Shown here: positions 7,619-16,070 of the stretch, piece by piece
Layout: every line of letters begins with the position of its first letter
Position numbering within the stretch: position 1 is the first letter of the stretch
NCBI GenBank assembly: GCA_017435185.1
Contig: JAFSFN010000012.1
Span: 1-29,892 of the forward strand
Length of the DNA: 29,892 nt
Direction of reading: 5' to 3'
DNA from: Clostridia bacterium
Lineage (GTDB): Bacteria > Bacillota > Clostridia > Christensenellales > CAG-138
The notes under the pieces: model-generated
Databases searched by the model: none
Seen by the model: the letters and a program-made list of their open reading frames with translations, nothing else
What the model was told of the DNA's origin: nothing
Program-made: the position numbers and the translations under genes

Positions 7619-9070
7619 TTATCTGTTGGGGCGTCCTACGAGTCTGCCCTTGCTTATTGCATAAACATCGTCTATTACCATCTGGAACGAAGCCATACGC
7701 TTTTCTGCCTTTGCACGTTCTTCAATCTTTGCCTTATTGAAGTCAATAAGATCCTGCGTGAAAGGAAGCGCGCCGATGTTGAGCATACGGATAGCACCGT
7801 CATTGTCACGAGCAGGAAGCATCTTGCCGGAGTTGAAACGGCTGGGTGCAAACGGAACATCTATAACACCTGCTTCTACCGCGCGTACAGTACCGACTGC
7901 TATATCACCATTACCGAGTTCAAAGCACTTGTCGAGTATGCAGCGTGTTTCTGCCGCAATAATCTCTTTCTCAACCTTGAGAACGCTTTCGGGCAATCTC
8001 TGGTCTCTGAGCATGGAGATGACCTGTTTTGTACAACGCAGACCTTGTGCATTTGCTTCCATTGTGGGAACGCCCATTGCTTCATGCGGGGTCTTTACGA
8101 TGACCTTTGTTGCATGAGCTATGGCTGCCGCCGCACTGCCCCATGAAATTACGCCGAATGCCTTTGCTTCATCCTGCGGGAAACCACCCATCCACTGATG
8201 GAATACAGTTGTTGTGATAACATCGTTATAGCCGTTTTCTTTAAGATAAGCGTCTGTGAGCTCCTGCAAAACTTCTATTGCAGCTACATCCTGTATAAGG
8301 TTGCCGCACTGACCGTAACCGACAGTGATGTTCTTAACGCCCTGCTCTGCGGCAAGAAGTGTTTCGATTATAGCTACTGCGTGCGATACGCAGGGAGGTA
8401 CCAATGTGCCTGTAAGCGGACCGTAGGGCTCTCTGTTGATGGAAACGCCCGCTTCTTCGTACATGCCTGTAAGCCTGTCCACATACTGCCAGTCTTCAAT
8501 GGTCTTTTCCAAGGGAACATTCTTTGCATAAGGAATGTTGTATGAGATACCGCCGCCTTCATAGCTTGTGAAGCCGCCTGCATATGCAATTTCAGTAAGC
8601 AAGCGTGCGTCAGGTGTACCATGACGAACCTGAACGGGAGTATCAAGGCTGTTTATGATGTTGCGGCAGCCCTGAACACCATGGTTAACTGCCGGGAAGC
8701 CGTTAAGCATGGACTTGCCGGTCTTAACAGATTCCGCAATACCGACATCAGCCTCATTATAGCGATTCTGACGAGTATAACTGTCTATAGTCGTGGGAAG
8801 CAAATCTGCTTCACCGTTATCCTGCAAATATGTGAGGAGTTTGATGTGCTCAGGAATGAGCGCAACGCCTGCACGAGGCTGGATAAGAGTATTACCCTGC
8901 TCCTTTGCGTTCTTCAATTTGAGCGAAAAGATTTTCTTTTCAGGCATGGACTTGTGGAATTCCACAGCTTCTTCAAAGTTAACATCCTTACCTGTGTGCC
9001 ACTGGTTCAATACTTCCGAGCGTATACGATTGAAATCGCCGTCGGATATTCGCTTGTTGCTGATAGCCAT
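7619..9070 (-). CDS. glmE: Glutamate mutase epsilon subunit (methylaspartate mutase E)
   Basis: Catalytic TIM-barrel subunit of adenosylcobalamin-dependent glutamate mutase, which converts L-glutamate to (2S,3S)-3-methylaspartate. 483 residues, the same as Clostridium cochlearium GlmE. The arginine claw that holds the substrate carboxylates is present at identical numbers, R66 (IQPRAG), R100 (YTRQNR) and R149 (VQVRHG), as are E171, Y177 and Y181 (YEGGGISYNIPYA). It pairs with GlmS, which carries the cobalamin. The ATG at 9070 has AAGGAG upstream and comes two bases after the glmL stop, so translation is probably coupled. With its key residues intact it should be active if the cell makes or imports B12. 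Confidence 0.98.
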   Translation of the reverse strand: MAISNKRISDGDFNRIRSEVLNQWHTGKDVNFEEAVEFHKSMPEKKIFSLKLKNAKEQGNTLIQPRAGVALIPEHIKLLTYLQDNGEADLLPTTIDSYTRQNRYNEADVGIAESVKTGKSMLNGFPAVNHGVQGCRNIINSLDTPVQVRHGTPDARLLTEIAYAGGFTSYEGGGISYNIPYAKNVPLEKTIEDWQYVDRLTGMYEEAGVSINREPYGPLTGTLVPPCVSHAVAIIETLLAAEQGVKNITVGYGQCGNLIQDVAAIEVLQELTDAYLKENGYNDVITTTVFHQWMGGFPQDEAKAFGVISWGSAAAAIAHATKVIVKTPHEAMGVPTMEANAQGLRCTKQVISMLRDQRLPESVLKVEKEIIAAETRCILDKCFELGNGDIAVGTVRAVEAGVIDVPFAPSRFNSGKMLPARDNDGAIRMLNIGALPFTQDLIDFNKAKIEERAKAEKRMASFQMVIDDVYAISKGRLVGRPNR

Positions 9071-9072
9071 AA

Positions 9073-10449
9073 TTAAACTAACTCCTTTTTCATTATTCTG
9101 AGCGCAACTTCGGGATAATGCTCACTGAGCAAGCCCATGGCTGCGAGAATATACTTTTCATCGACCAGCACCTTTGCCTCTTTGGGTCTTAGTGATGCAG
9201 GGTCGTTTGCTTTTGCCTGCGCAAAAGCAGCAATCTCCTTGGCGCAGTCGGAATGAATGAGTGCTCCACCCGTTGCCACAAGGTTGTGTACTGCACTCAG
9301 GTCCTTACCCTCCTGAGCAAACGCAAGTCCCATCGGTGTATAGACCTGCTCCACCGTACCCGCATGACGCTTTACTGCCATTTCGATAGCAAGCGATGCA
9401 AGCGCTCGGTCAAGATTCTTAAATTCCTCAGTTGTCGGCACCTCGTCAGTATGCTCGGACAAATAGTCTATCATCTCGATGCAGCGTTCCTCACTACACT
9501 GAGCAAGCTGACTTACCGCCTTTATTGTAGCGGCATCGGCAATTCCGTGTATGCTGTAGCGCATACCTATATCACCCTCAACAGTGCGCTTGACCCTCGG
9601 TTCCGGCAAGCCTTTAAGCACCGTTGATGAATTCTGCGGGAAGCCCTCAGCAACAGAATAAACATCGGTTGTTGCACCGCCAAGGTCAACTGCCACAAGT
9701 TCACCGATACCCTGCTCATTTTCAGTACCGTCAGCAAGCAAGACCATTGCCTGCTGAACCGCTGACGGAGTAGGCATTATTATTCCTGAAATAAGTTCCG
9801 ATGCTTCGCTCAGGCCTTTTGCCTTGACGATACGCTTCAGAAAGATTTCTCTTATCGCATTCTGCGCCGGCTCTATGCACAATTCCGAGAATCGAGGCAT
9901 TACATTCTTTTCCACATGCACTTCTCGGCCGTTTTGAGAAAGTATGCTTGCACATTCCTTTGCCGCCGCTCTGTTTCCCGCAACTACAACCGGACAATCC
10001 GTTTTCAGCGTAGAAATCATTTTTGCATTTTTAAGTATGCACTCGGTATTTCCGCCGTCTGTTCCGCCTGTGAGCAGTATTATATCGGGACGGCTTGCGT
10101 CTATCTCAACGATATCGTCTTCGGTAAGTTCGTAAGAATATACTCCCACGACCTTTGCCCCTGCGCCCAATGACGCAAGGCGTGACGCCTCTGCGGTGAG
10201 GTTTTTCACAAAGCCGCTCGTTACCATTCTGAGGCCGCCTGCCGCACTTGAGCAGGCATAACGCTCTGCAAACTCTATACTCCCCGTCTTTTCAAATAAC
10301 AGTTTCAAAGCATTGTTAAGACCGTCGTTTATATCGGTTTCGATAGTCGTATAGCTGCTTGCAGTGCCGAGTATTTCTTCTGACTCCGTATCAACAGCAG
10401 TCACTTTTGTGTATGTACTGCCGAAGTCGATAAGAAGAATGGCGTTCAT
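9073..10449 (-). CDS. glmL: Glutamate mutase reactivating ATPase (GlmL/MutL family)
   Basis: 458-residue ASKHA-fold ATPase, regularly encoded between the two glutamate mutase subunit genes and thought to act as the chaperone that swaps inactivated cobalamin for fresh coenzyme. Seen: the N-terminal phosphate-1 motif LLIDFGSTYTKVTAVD (residues 5-20), a central VAVDLGGATTDVYSV (phosphate-2 type, near residue 250) and a C-terminal VATGGALIHS adenosine-type motif. This protein is unrelated to the mismatch-repair MutL although the old name is shared. It starts six bases after glmS and ends two bases before glmE, inside the tightly packed glmS-glmL-glmE core. Confidence 0.95.
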   Translation of the reverse strand: MNAILLIDFGSTYTKVTAVDTESEEILGTASSYTTIETDINDGLNNALKLLFEKTGSIEFAERYACSSAAGGLRMVTSGFVKNLTAEASRLASLGAGAKVVGVYSYELTEDDIVEIDASRPDIILLTGGTDGGNTECILKNAKMISTLKTDCPVVVAGNRAAAKECASILSQNGREVHVEKNVMPRFSELCIEPAQNAIREIFLKRIVKAKGLSEASELISGIIMPTPSAVQQAMVLLADGTENEQGIGELVAVDLGGATTDVYSVAEGFPQNSSTVLKGLPEPRVKRTVEGDIGMRYSIHGIADAATIKAVSQLAQCSEERCIEMIDYLSEHTDEVPTTEEFKNLDRALASLAIEMAVKRHAGTVEQVYTPMGLAFAQEGKDLSAVHNLVATGGALIHSDCAKEIAAFAQAKANDPASLRPKEAKVLVDEKYILAAMGLLSEHYPEVALRIMKKELV

Positions 10450-10455
10450 TTATTA

Positions 10456-10869
10456 TCAGTCCACCTTTAAGTCTTCTTTGAGTGCGGCAATGGTCTCCTC
10501 GGGAGGTGTTCCGGGGCCGAATACACGGTCAAAGCCCATTGCTTCAAAACGCTTCTTAACCTCTTCAAAGGGCTGTTTACCAACGACGATATTACCGCCT
10601 ACATAAAGCAATATACCCTTGAGACCTGCTTCTTCACACTTGTCTCTCAATCCGCGGCAGTCAAGCTCGCCGTGACCGTAGAGCGAAGAAACGATTATCG
10701 CATCGGCATTTGTTTCAAGTGCCGCTTCGATATATTCTTCCTGTGACACCATGACGCCGAGGTTTGTTACATCAAAACCTGCGTCAGTGAAGGCATGATA
10801 TAAAATCTTGATGCCTACTGCGTGAACATCGGCGCCTATAACGCCTATTACCAGTTTCTTCTTTTCCAT
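10456..10869 (-). CDS. glmS: Glutamate mutase sigma subunit, B12-binding
   Basis: 137-residue cobalamin-binding Rossmann subunit of glutamate mutase, also called MutS or MamA; it is not glucosamine-6-phosphate synthase. The base-off/His-on motif DxHxxG is DVHAVG at residues 14-19, with H16 as the lower axial cobalt ligand. The supporting SSLYGHGE (61-68) and YVGGN (89-93) match the conserved nucleotide-tail pocket. Length equals the clostridial homologues (137). The ATG is preceded by GGTGGAG, and the gene sits 20 bases after the hydro-lyase beta gene. No cobalamin riboswitch is visible upstream of the cluster. Confidence 0.97.
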   Translation of the reverse strand: MEKKKLVIGVIGADVHAVGIKILYHAFTDAGFDVTNLGVMVSQEEYIEAALETNADAIIVSSLYGHGELDCRGLRDKCEEAGLKGILLYVGGNIVVGKQPFEEVKKRFEAMGFDRVFGPGTPPEETIAALKEDLKVD

Positions 10870-10889
10870 TTCTCCACCTGTTTTTATAT

Positions 10890-11453
10890 TTATTTCTGCG
10901 ATTCAAGATATGCCTTGCGACCTACCTCGTACAGATTTGTTCCCATAGTGTCAATTACTGCCACAACCGGAAGATTTTCGACCGTAAGTTTTCTTATAGC
11001 TTCAGCACCGAGATCTTCATAAGCAATAACTTCCGCCGTCTTTATACAGCTTGACAAAAGCGCACCCGCGCCGCCTATTGCTGCAAAGTAGACTGCTTTA
11101 TTTTTCTTTATGGACGAGATGACCTCTTCATTGCGCTTGCCTTTGCCTATCATTCCGCGAAGTCCCATATCCATAAGAGTGGGAGCATATGCGTCCATAC
11201 GATAACTCGTTGTCGGTCCTGCAGATCCTATCGCCATACCGGGCTTGGGGGGTGTGGGACCTACATAATAAATTATTGCGTCTTTAACATCAAACGGGAG
11301 TTCCTTGCCCTGAGATACAAGCTCACAAAGGCGTTTATGCGCCGCATCTCTTGCCGTGTATATTGTACCGCTTATATAAACGGTATCGCCGGCTTTTATG
11401 TTTTCGGCATCTGCCGTAGTAAACGGCGTGTTTATATATACTGCCATTTTCAA
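10890..11453 (-). CDS. Class I fumarase-family hydro-lyase, beta subunit (probable mesaconase)
   Basis: 187-residue beta chain of a two-subunit iron-sulfur hydro-lyase. Family motifs: ARDAAHKR (residues 35-42), GPTTSYRMD (79-87), GMIGKG and the AAIGGAGAL loop. In one-chain class I fumarases this is the C-terminal domain. Together with the alpha subunit it would add water across fumarate, mesaconate or a related acid. Being placed directly ahead of glutamate mutase and methylaspartate ammonia-lyase argues for mesaconate to (S)-citramalate, the next pathway step. The start overlaps the alpha stop (ATGA); an internal Met at residue 3 is an alternative start. Fumarase or L(+)-tartrate dehydratase remain possible on sequence alone. 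Confidence 0.88.
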   Translation of the reverse strand: MKMAVYINTPFTTADAENIKAGDTVYISGTIYTARDAAHKRLCELVSQGKELPFDVKDAIIYYVGPTPPKPGMAIGSAGPTTSYRMDAYAPTLMDMGLRGMIGKGKRNEEVISSIKKNKAVYFAAIGGAGALLSSCIKTAEVIAYEDLGAEAIRKLTVENLPVVAVIDTMGTNLYEVGRKAYLESQK

Positions 11454-12289
11454 AGCACCTCCGTTTTATGACGAGCCACATGGCAATTTATATTAACAGC
11501 ACACGGCAATCCTGCAATATGTGTAGGCATTGTTTCAACATTAACCGCCAAAGCCGTTGTACGTCCTCCAAAACCCTGGGGGCCTATTCCCAATGCGTTT
11601 ATGCTGTTAAGCAGTTCTTTTTCAAGTTCTGCATAATAGGGCTTTTCACTGTGCTCACCCAAGGGGCGCAAAAGTGCTTTCTTTGCCATAAGAGCAGCCT
11701 TGTCAAATGTACCTCCGATGCCTACACCGACCACGATGGGCGGACAGGGATTGGGACCTGCTTCTTCAACTGCATTAATTATGAATCGTTTAACGCCCTC
11801 GATTCCATCAGACGGTTTAAGCATGGCTATACGGCTCATGTTCTCACTGCCGAAGCCCTTGGGTGCAACCGTTATTGTAAGTTTGTCGCCTTTGACTATA
11901 TCGCAGTAGAGCATTGCGGGAGTATTGTCGCCTGTGTTTACTCTGTCTATCGGGTCTTTCACAACACTCTTTCTCAAATATCCGTCCGTATAGCCCCGAC
12001 GCACACCTTCATTGACCGCTTCCGTAAGGTCGCCGTTTATATGCACATCTTGGCCTATCTCAAGGAAAACGCATGCCACGCCTGTATCCTGGCATATGGG
12101 TGCATCATTTTTATCTGCAATCTCATAATTCTGTATTATTTTGTCGAGAACATCACACGCAGTTTCCCATGTCTCGTCAGCTCTGCCCTGCTTCAAGCAA
12201 TTCTTTACATCACTCGGCAAATGACAGTTGGCTTCAATGCAAAGCCTGCTTACCGCCGCTGTGATATCTGCGGCATTTATTTCTCTCAT
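11450..12289 (-). CDS. Class I fumarase-family hydro-lyase, alpha subunit (probable mesaconase)
   Basis: 279-residue alpha chain that carries the catalytic [4Fe-4S] cluster. The three cluster cysteines expected for the family are seen: C66 in PICQDTG, C182 in PNPCPPIVVGVGIGG and C269 in NINCHVAR. The motif GFGSENMSRIAML (residues 145-157) is also typical. With the beta subunit it forms an oxygen-sensitive hydro-lyase, fitting an anaerobe. It is the first of six adjoining genes for glutamate breakdown, preceded by GGAGGAA about ten bases before the ATG and 40 bases after the glycosyltransferase gene, with no terminator in that gap. The substrate is inferred from context: mesaconate is more likely than fumarate. 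Confidence 0.9.
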   Translation of the reverse strand: MREINAADITAAVSRLCIEANCHLPSDVKNCLKQGRADETWETACDVLDKIIQNYEIADKNDAPICQDTGVACVFLEIGQDVHINGDLTEAVNEGVRRGYTDGYLRKSVVKDPIDRVNTGDNTPAMLYCDIVKGDKLTITVAPKGFGSENMSRIAMLKPSDGIEGVKRFIINAVEEAGPNPCPPIVVGVGIGGTFDKAALMAKKALLRPLGEHSEKPYYAELEKELLNSINALGIGPQGFGGRTTALAVNVETMPTHIAGLPCAVNINCHVARHKTEVL

Positions 12290-12329
12290 TTTGCAAGTTC
12301 CTCCTGCTTTATGAAAAATTCATATCAAA

Positions 12330-13844
12330 TCAATACACCGGATACCCAAGTGCAAGCATTATTGCATACCACAGCATAAATAAAATGCATATTATTGTCA
12401 CGATTATATCAATTATTTTGTTTTTTGTCAGCAATCCGAGCGCAAATGCAAGCGGAAATGCAACACTGAGATATCTCGGAGCACTCAACAGCCATTGTAC
12501 TCCTATAACTATAAAGAAGTAAACAAGGAAATATATTGTATATGAGGGACGCTGTTTTTTTATGGTCGCAAGCATTATCGCAAGCGAGCCAAATATACAG
12601 ACTACATTCGGTATTGAAAGTCCCATCACAAGATTCATTCTGCCTTGTTCAAAATAACTTTGCAGATATGAAACAAGATATGAAGCCGTGTTGAATATCC
12701 AGCCAAAGCTCTGACTCCAGTTGGATTTCTGTATTTCCATGAAATAGAACGGGTCGCCCCACACCGTATAGTTGATAACAAGATATGCGACTATGCCGAC
12801 AGGAACTATCAGCATCGAGAATCCGCGCTGCCAAAACTTTTTCCAAAAGAGTTGTTTGTCGCCCTCACGCCATATGCGGCACTGCTCGGCAACAAATTCT
12901 ATAAATATGGGCACAAGGAGCAAAACTCCGGGTGAACGAGTAAATGAAGCAAAAGCACCCACTATGCAAGCCAAAATAAAATTCTTTTTTCTTACAAACA
13001 ATACGCAAAGCACGCACAGCATCAAGAAAAGGCTTTCAGACATATGCGTACCGAAAAAACAAGCCGCAGGAAGCAGGAAGAGATATTTTGTTACCCTCAG
13101 TGCGTCCTTTTTAGGCATATCGACCAGTGCAAGCTGATACATAAATACGCCGGCAAAGCCTGCACACACATTAGATACTATTATTGCTGAAGCAAAAGTA
13201 TCTCCGACAACGAACGAAACGAGTTTTACAAGCAAAGGATACATCGGGAAAAAGACGATATGCTTATATCTGTCGAGCGTTATATCGTTGGTATACCAAT
13301 TTTCAGCAATGCCTATATAGCTGTTTGAGTCGGTGGAATGCTGCCATGTTTTCCGTAATGTTTCAAACAAACCGCCCGTATATCCGTTCTCATGGAGACA
13401 GACAAAATAGGCAATAACATATATCAGAAAACGAGTAATGACCACCAGCGCAAACACGGTTATATACGGATGGTTGTCAAAAAAGTTTTTGCTTCGTATT
13501 TTTTTGTCATTAACAACGAGGTCATTATAGTCTGTACCTGAGAACATATCGGCAACAGGTCGTACTGCAAATACAGCACACAGACCGAAAAGTGCCGCAC
13601 ACGCAAATGCCGACAATCTCGAAAAAGCATCCGTTGCCGGATTTCCTGTGCAAAGCCAATAAACATAGCAGCCGCATACCGCTATGGCCAAAATTATTGA
13701 TATAGTCATTACGACAACATTCTTGACGCTGCGCTTCTCTTTTTTTGCAATGCTCGGTGCAATGTCTATCTCGTCGATACCGCAGTCATTCTCATCAGGA
13801 ATGAATTCGTCAATGTTTATTTCATTGTCGCGATTTTTGCTCAT
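12330..13844 (-). CDS. PIG-V-like GT-C membrane glycosyltransferase
   Basis: 504-residue polytopic membrane protein. The first 40 residues are acidic and cytoplasmic, then about ten to twelve hydrophobic segments begin near residue 42. The first large external loop has the GT-C-type acidic motif WQHSTDSNSYIGIAENWY (D172 a candidate catalytic residue) followed by RYKHIVFFPMYPLL, the block shared with PIG-V-like mannosyltransferases. Such enzymes move sugars from polyprenyl-phosphate donors to surface glycans or lipids outside the membrane. The ATG overlaps the proA stop (ATGA), so it is translationally tied to proA although its role seems unrelated to amino-acid metabolism. The sugar and acceptor are unknown. 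Confidence 0.78.
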   Translation of the reverse strand: MSKNRDNEINIDEFIPDENDCGIDEIDIAPSIAKKEKRSVKNVVVMTISIILAIAVCGCYVYWLCTGNPATDAFSRLSAFACAALFGLCAVFAVRPVADMFSGTDYNDLVVNDKKIRSKNFFDNHPYITVFALVVITRFLIYVIAYFVCLHENGYTGGLFETLRKTWQHSTDSNSYIGIAENWYTNDITLDRYKHIVFFPMYPLLVKLVSFVVGDTFASAIIVSNVCAGFAGVFMYQLALVDMPKKDALRVTKYLFLLPAACFFGTHMSESLFLMLCVLCVLFVRKKNFILACIVGAFASFTRSPGVLLLVPIFIEFVAEQCRIWREGDKQLFWKKFWQRGFSMLIVPVGIVAYLVINYTVWGDPFYFMEIQKSNWSQSFGWIFNTASYLVSYLQSYFEQGRMNLVMGLSIPNVVCIFGSLAIMLATIKKQRPSYTIYFLVYFFIVIGVQWLLSAPRYLSVAFPLAFALGLLTKNKIIDIIVTIICILFMLWYAIMLALGYPVY

Positions 13845-15088
13845 CCTCTTATCTGCCCCTCTCCGTATATCAAATACTTCATGGAGGTAAGTTCATTCAA
13901 GCCAATCGGGCCTCTTGCATGGAGTTTCTGTGTTGATATGCCTATCTCAGCGCCGAGACCGAACTCGCCGCCGTCCGTAAAGCGAGTGGAAGCATTAACA
14001 TATACAGCTGCTGCATCTACATTGTTCAGGAAGTATTCCGCTGTAGTTTTATTGCCGGTAACTATGCACTCGCTGTGCATAGTGCCGTGGCGATATATAT
14101 ACTCGATAGCCTCATCGATATCTTCAACCACACGAGCAGCGATTATATAGTCGTTATATTCCTTGCCCCAATCATCTTCGCAAGCTTTCTTGGCCTCTTT
14201 GACGAGAGTGCAAACCTTTTCATCGCCCCTGATTTCAACATTGGCGGCAATGAGCTTTTCAGCTATCTTGGGAAGTGCTTCATCCGCAATATCTTTATGT
14301 ATGAGCATACACTCGCAGGCATTGCACACCGAAGGACGCTGTGCTTTTGCGTTGAGAATTATTTCTGCTGCCATGTCTGTATCTGCACACTTATCAACAT
14401 ATGTGTGACAAGTACCTGCGCCTGTTTCTATTACAGGAACGGTAGCATTCTTTACAACGCTTTCAATAAGGCCTTTACCGCCTCTGGGAATGAGCACATC
14501 AACATAGCCGTTGAGGCACATGAGCCCTCTTGCGCTGTCCCTTGTCGTGTCTTCCACCAAACCGATGCAGTCCTCGGGAAGCGATGCCTCTGCCAATGCC
14601 CTGCGCATCGACGCAACTATTGCTTTATTTGAATTTATAGCTTCTTTGCCGCCACGAAGAATGACCGCATTTCCGCTCTTTATACAAAGCGCCGCCGAAT
14701 CGGCCGTAACATTGGGACGAGCCTCAAAAATCACCGCAATAACACCCACCGGAACAGATACTTTTTTGATTTTAAGTCCGTTATCGAGCTGTTTTTCTGA
14801 CAAGACTCTGCCCAAAGGGTCGGGAAGTTTTATAACATCGAGAACGCTTTTTGCAATGCCGTGTATGCGTTTCTCATCGAGTTTTAGCCTGTCAAGCAAA
14901 GCCTCACTCAAGCCGTTTTCACGACCGTATTTTAAGTCAAGCGAATTAGCTTTTACTATTTCATCGCAATCTTCAACAAGCACATTTGCGATGGCTTTAA
15001 GTGCATCGTTCCTCTGCTGTGTCGTTGTCGTTGCAAGTATTCGTTCTGCCGCTTTTGCAGATTCGCCGAGTTCAATAATCGTTTTCAT
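13841..15088 (-). CDS. proA: Gamma-glutamyl phosphate reductase
   Basis: 415-residue NADPH-dependent enzyme of proline synthesis that reduces gamma-glutamyl phosphate to glutamate-5-semialdehyde. It belongs to the aldehyde dehydrogenase superfamily. Seen: IFEARPNVTADSAALCIKSG (residues 120-139), LRGGKEA (144-150), PRGGKGLI (201-208), IETGAGTCHTYVD (220-232) and the catalytic C255 in RPSVCNACE; the C-terminal TRFTDGGEFGLGAEIGISTQ block is intact. Length is normal. It follows proB by 12 bases. The gene itself is complete, but its partner ProB is interrupted, so its product could be starved of substrate. Confidence 0.97.
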   Translation of the reverse strand: MKTIIELGESAKAAERILATTTTQQRNDALKAIANVLVEDCDEIVKANSLDLKYGRENGLSEALLDRLKLDEKRIHGIAKSVLDVIKLPDPLGRVLSEKQLDNGLKIKKVSVPVGVIAVIFEARPNVTADSAALCIKSGNAVILRGGKEAINSNKAIVASMRRALAEASLPEDCIGLVEDTTRDSARGLMCLNGYVDVLIPRGGKGLIESVVKNATVPVIETGAGTCHTYVDKCADTDMAAEIILNAKAQRPSVCNACECMLIHKDIADEALPKIAEKLIAANVEIRGDEKVCTLVKEAKKACEDDWGKEYNDYIIAARVVEDIDEAIEYIYRHGTMHSECIVTGNKTTAEYFLNNVDAAAVYVNASTRFTDGGEFGLGAEIGISTQKLHARGPIGLNELTSMKYLIYGEGQIRG

Positions 15089-15100
15089 TTTATTCCCGCC

Positions 15101-15877
15101 TTAAGCCTTAAATATAGTTCCTATATTGCTTCCGTCTATCGCCGCATATATGTTGTTGGGATCATCACCGTTCATTATGATGGTGTCAATACCGGCTTGA
15201 GCCGCAATTTTTGCGGCATGAATTTTTGTGAGCATTCCGCCCGTACCAAGTCCCGACACCGAGCCACCTGCAAGTTCTTCTATTTCAGGGGTAATCTTTT
15301 CTACCACGGGAATGAGCTTTGCGTCTTTGTGCACACTCGGGTCTTTATCAAAAAGCCCGTCCGTATCCGTCAGTATAACAAGCGTGTCCGCTTTTATAAG
15401 AGCGGCAACTATCGCCGACAGGCTGTCATTATCACCATACACTATTTCATCGACAGCTACACTGTCATTTTCATTTATTATGGGAATAGCACCGTATTCA
15501 AAGAGTTTGTTGAATGTATTTATGAGATTTGTGCGGCGTTCGTCATCATCGACATCGCTTTTTGTTATCAAAAGCTGACCCACGATATGACCGAACTCAT
15601 TGAACTCTCTGTCATACATGAACATGAGTTCACACTGACCGACTGCCGCCGCCGCCTGTCTGCCCTAGGTATCTTTCGGTCGGCTTGAAAGGCCCATTTT
15701 TCCCACGCCGATACCGATAGCACCGGATGAAACGAGCGCCACCTCATGGCCTGCGTTCATAAGATCTGCCAAAACCATTACGAGCTGCTTCATGCGGCGT
15801 ATATTGGTTTTGCCTGTTTTATATGCAAGAGTGGAAGTGCCCACTTTTACTACTATGCGTTTCTTAGAAGTTTCCAT
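15101..15877 (-). pseudogene. proB: Glutamate 5-kinase gene interrupted by an in-frame TAG
   Basis: ProB phosphorylates glutamate, the first step of proline synthesis. The frame runs from ATG 15877 through the AAK-fold N-terminus (VVKVGTSTL, VALVSSGAIGIGV) to SSRPKDT, then meets TAG at 15665-15667 (codon 71). It continues in the same frame with GRQAAAAVGQCELMFMYDREF, INENDSVAVDE, GDNDSLSA, LTDTDGLF and SGLGTGGMLTK to TAA at 15101. There is no frameshift. At codon 71 homologues have a variable residue before the conserved KQxxAAVGQ, so a missense codon would be tolerated but a stop is not. Ignoring the stop, the length is 258, the short form without a PUA domain. An internal ATG (15625) gives only a fragment without the ATP-site lysine. 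Nonsense mutation, assembly error or suppression are all possible. Confidence 0.88.
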
Positions 15878-15906
15878 ATTTTTCTGCCTTTATATAACTT
15901 ATGGAT

Positions 15907-15935
15907 ATTATAGCATCACAGATACTTATTTTCAA
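15907..15935 (-). promoter_or_regulatory. Promoter of the proB-proA-...-mal block
   Basis: On the minus strand TTGAAA (15935-15930), 17-base spacer, TATAAT (15912-15907), with an upstream TG making an extended -10. This is close to the sigma-A consensus and lies 30 bases before the proB ATG. It is the only convincing promoter seen for the whole co-directional block down to mal. Confidence 0.75.
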
Positions 15936-15937
15936 CG

Positions 15938-15960
15938 CAAAAAAGCCGCACAAGCGGCCT
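15938..15960 (-). terminator. Rho-independent terminator upstream of proB
   Basis: Minus-strand stem GCCGC-TTGT-GCGGC followed by TTTTTT. It lies just before the proB promoter and would stop transcription arriving from the lipoprotein gene. Confidence 0.75.
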
Positions 15961-16026
15961 GCTCGGTAATATTATTCTTTTGTGTTGAGCGCACGATATA
16001 AAAGCGACGCATATATCAAACACATA

Positions 16027-16049
16027 GAGCCGCTAAATTTTAGCGGCTC
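16027..16049 (-). terminator. Stem-loop after the lipoprotein gene, probable terminator
   Basis: Perfect ten-base-pair inverted repeat GAGCCGCTAA / TTAGCGGCTC with a three-base loop, 21 bases past the lipoprotein stop. Only a weak T-rich tail follows; the stronger terminator at 15938-15960 may back it up. Confidence 0.55.
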
Positions 16050-16070
16050 ATCTTCGTGCGAAAAAGCTCC

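Noticed and set aside
12290..12329. Cobalamin riboswitch or separate promoter ahead of the glutamate cluster
   Set aside because: The 40-base gap is too short for a cobalamin riboswitch and shows only a weak TATGAA/TTCATA stem.
11468..12379. 303-codon open frame on the plus strand opposite the hydro-lyase alpha gene
   Set aside because: Antisense shadow of a well-conserved gene, with no ribosome-binding site or family motif.
15662..15670. Pyrrolysine or selenocysteine insertion as the explanation for the stop in proB
   Set aside because: TAG is not a selenocysteine codon, the site is not an active-site residue, and no pyrrolysine gene or insertion element is in view. It is kept only as something to exclude.
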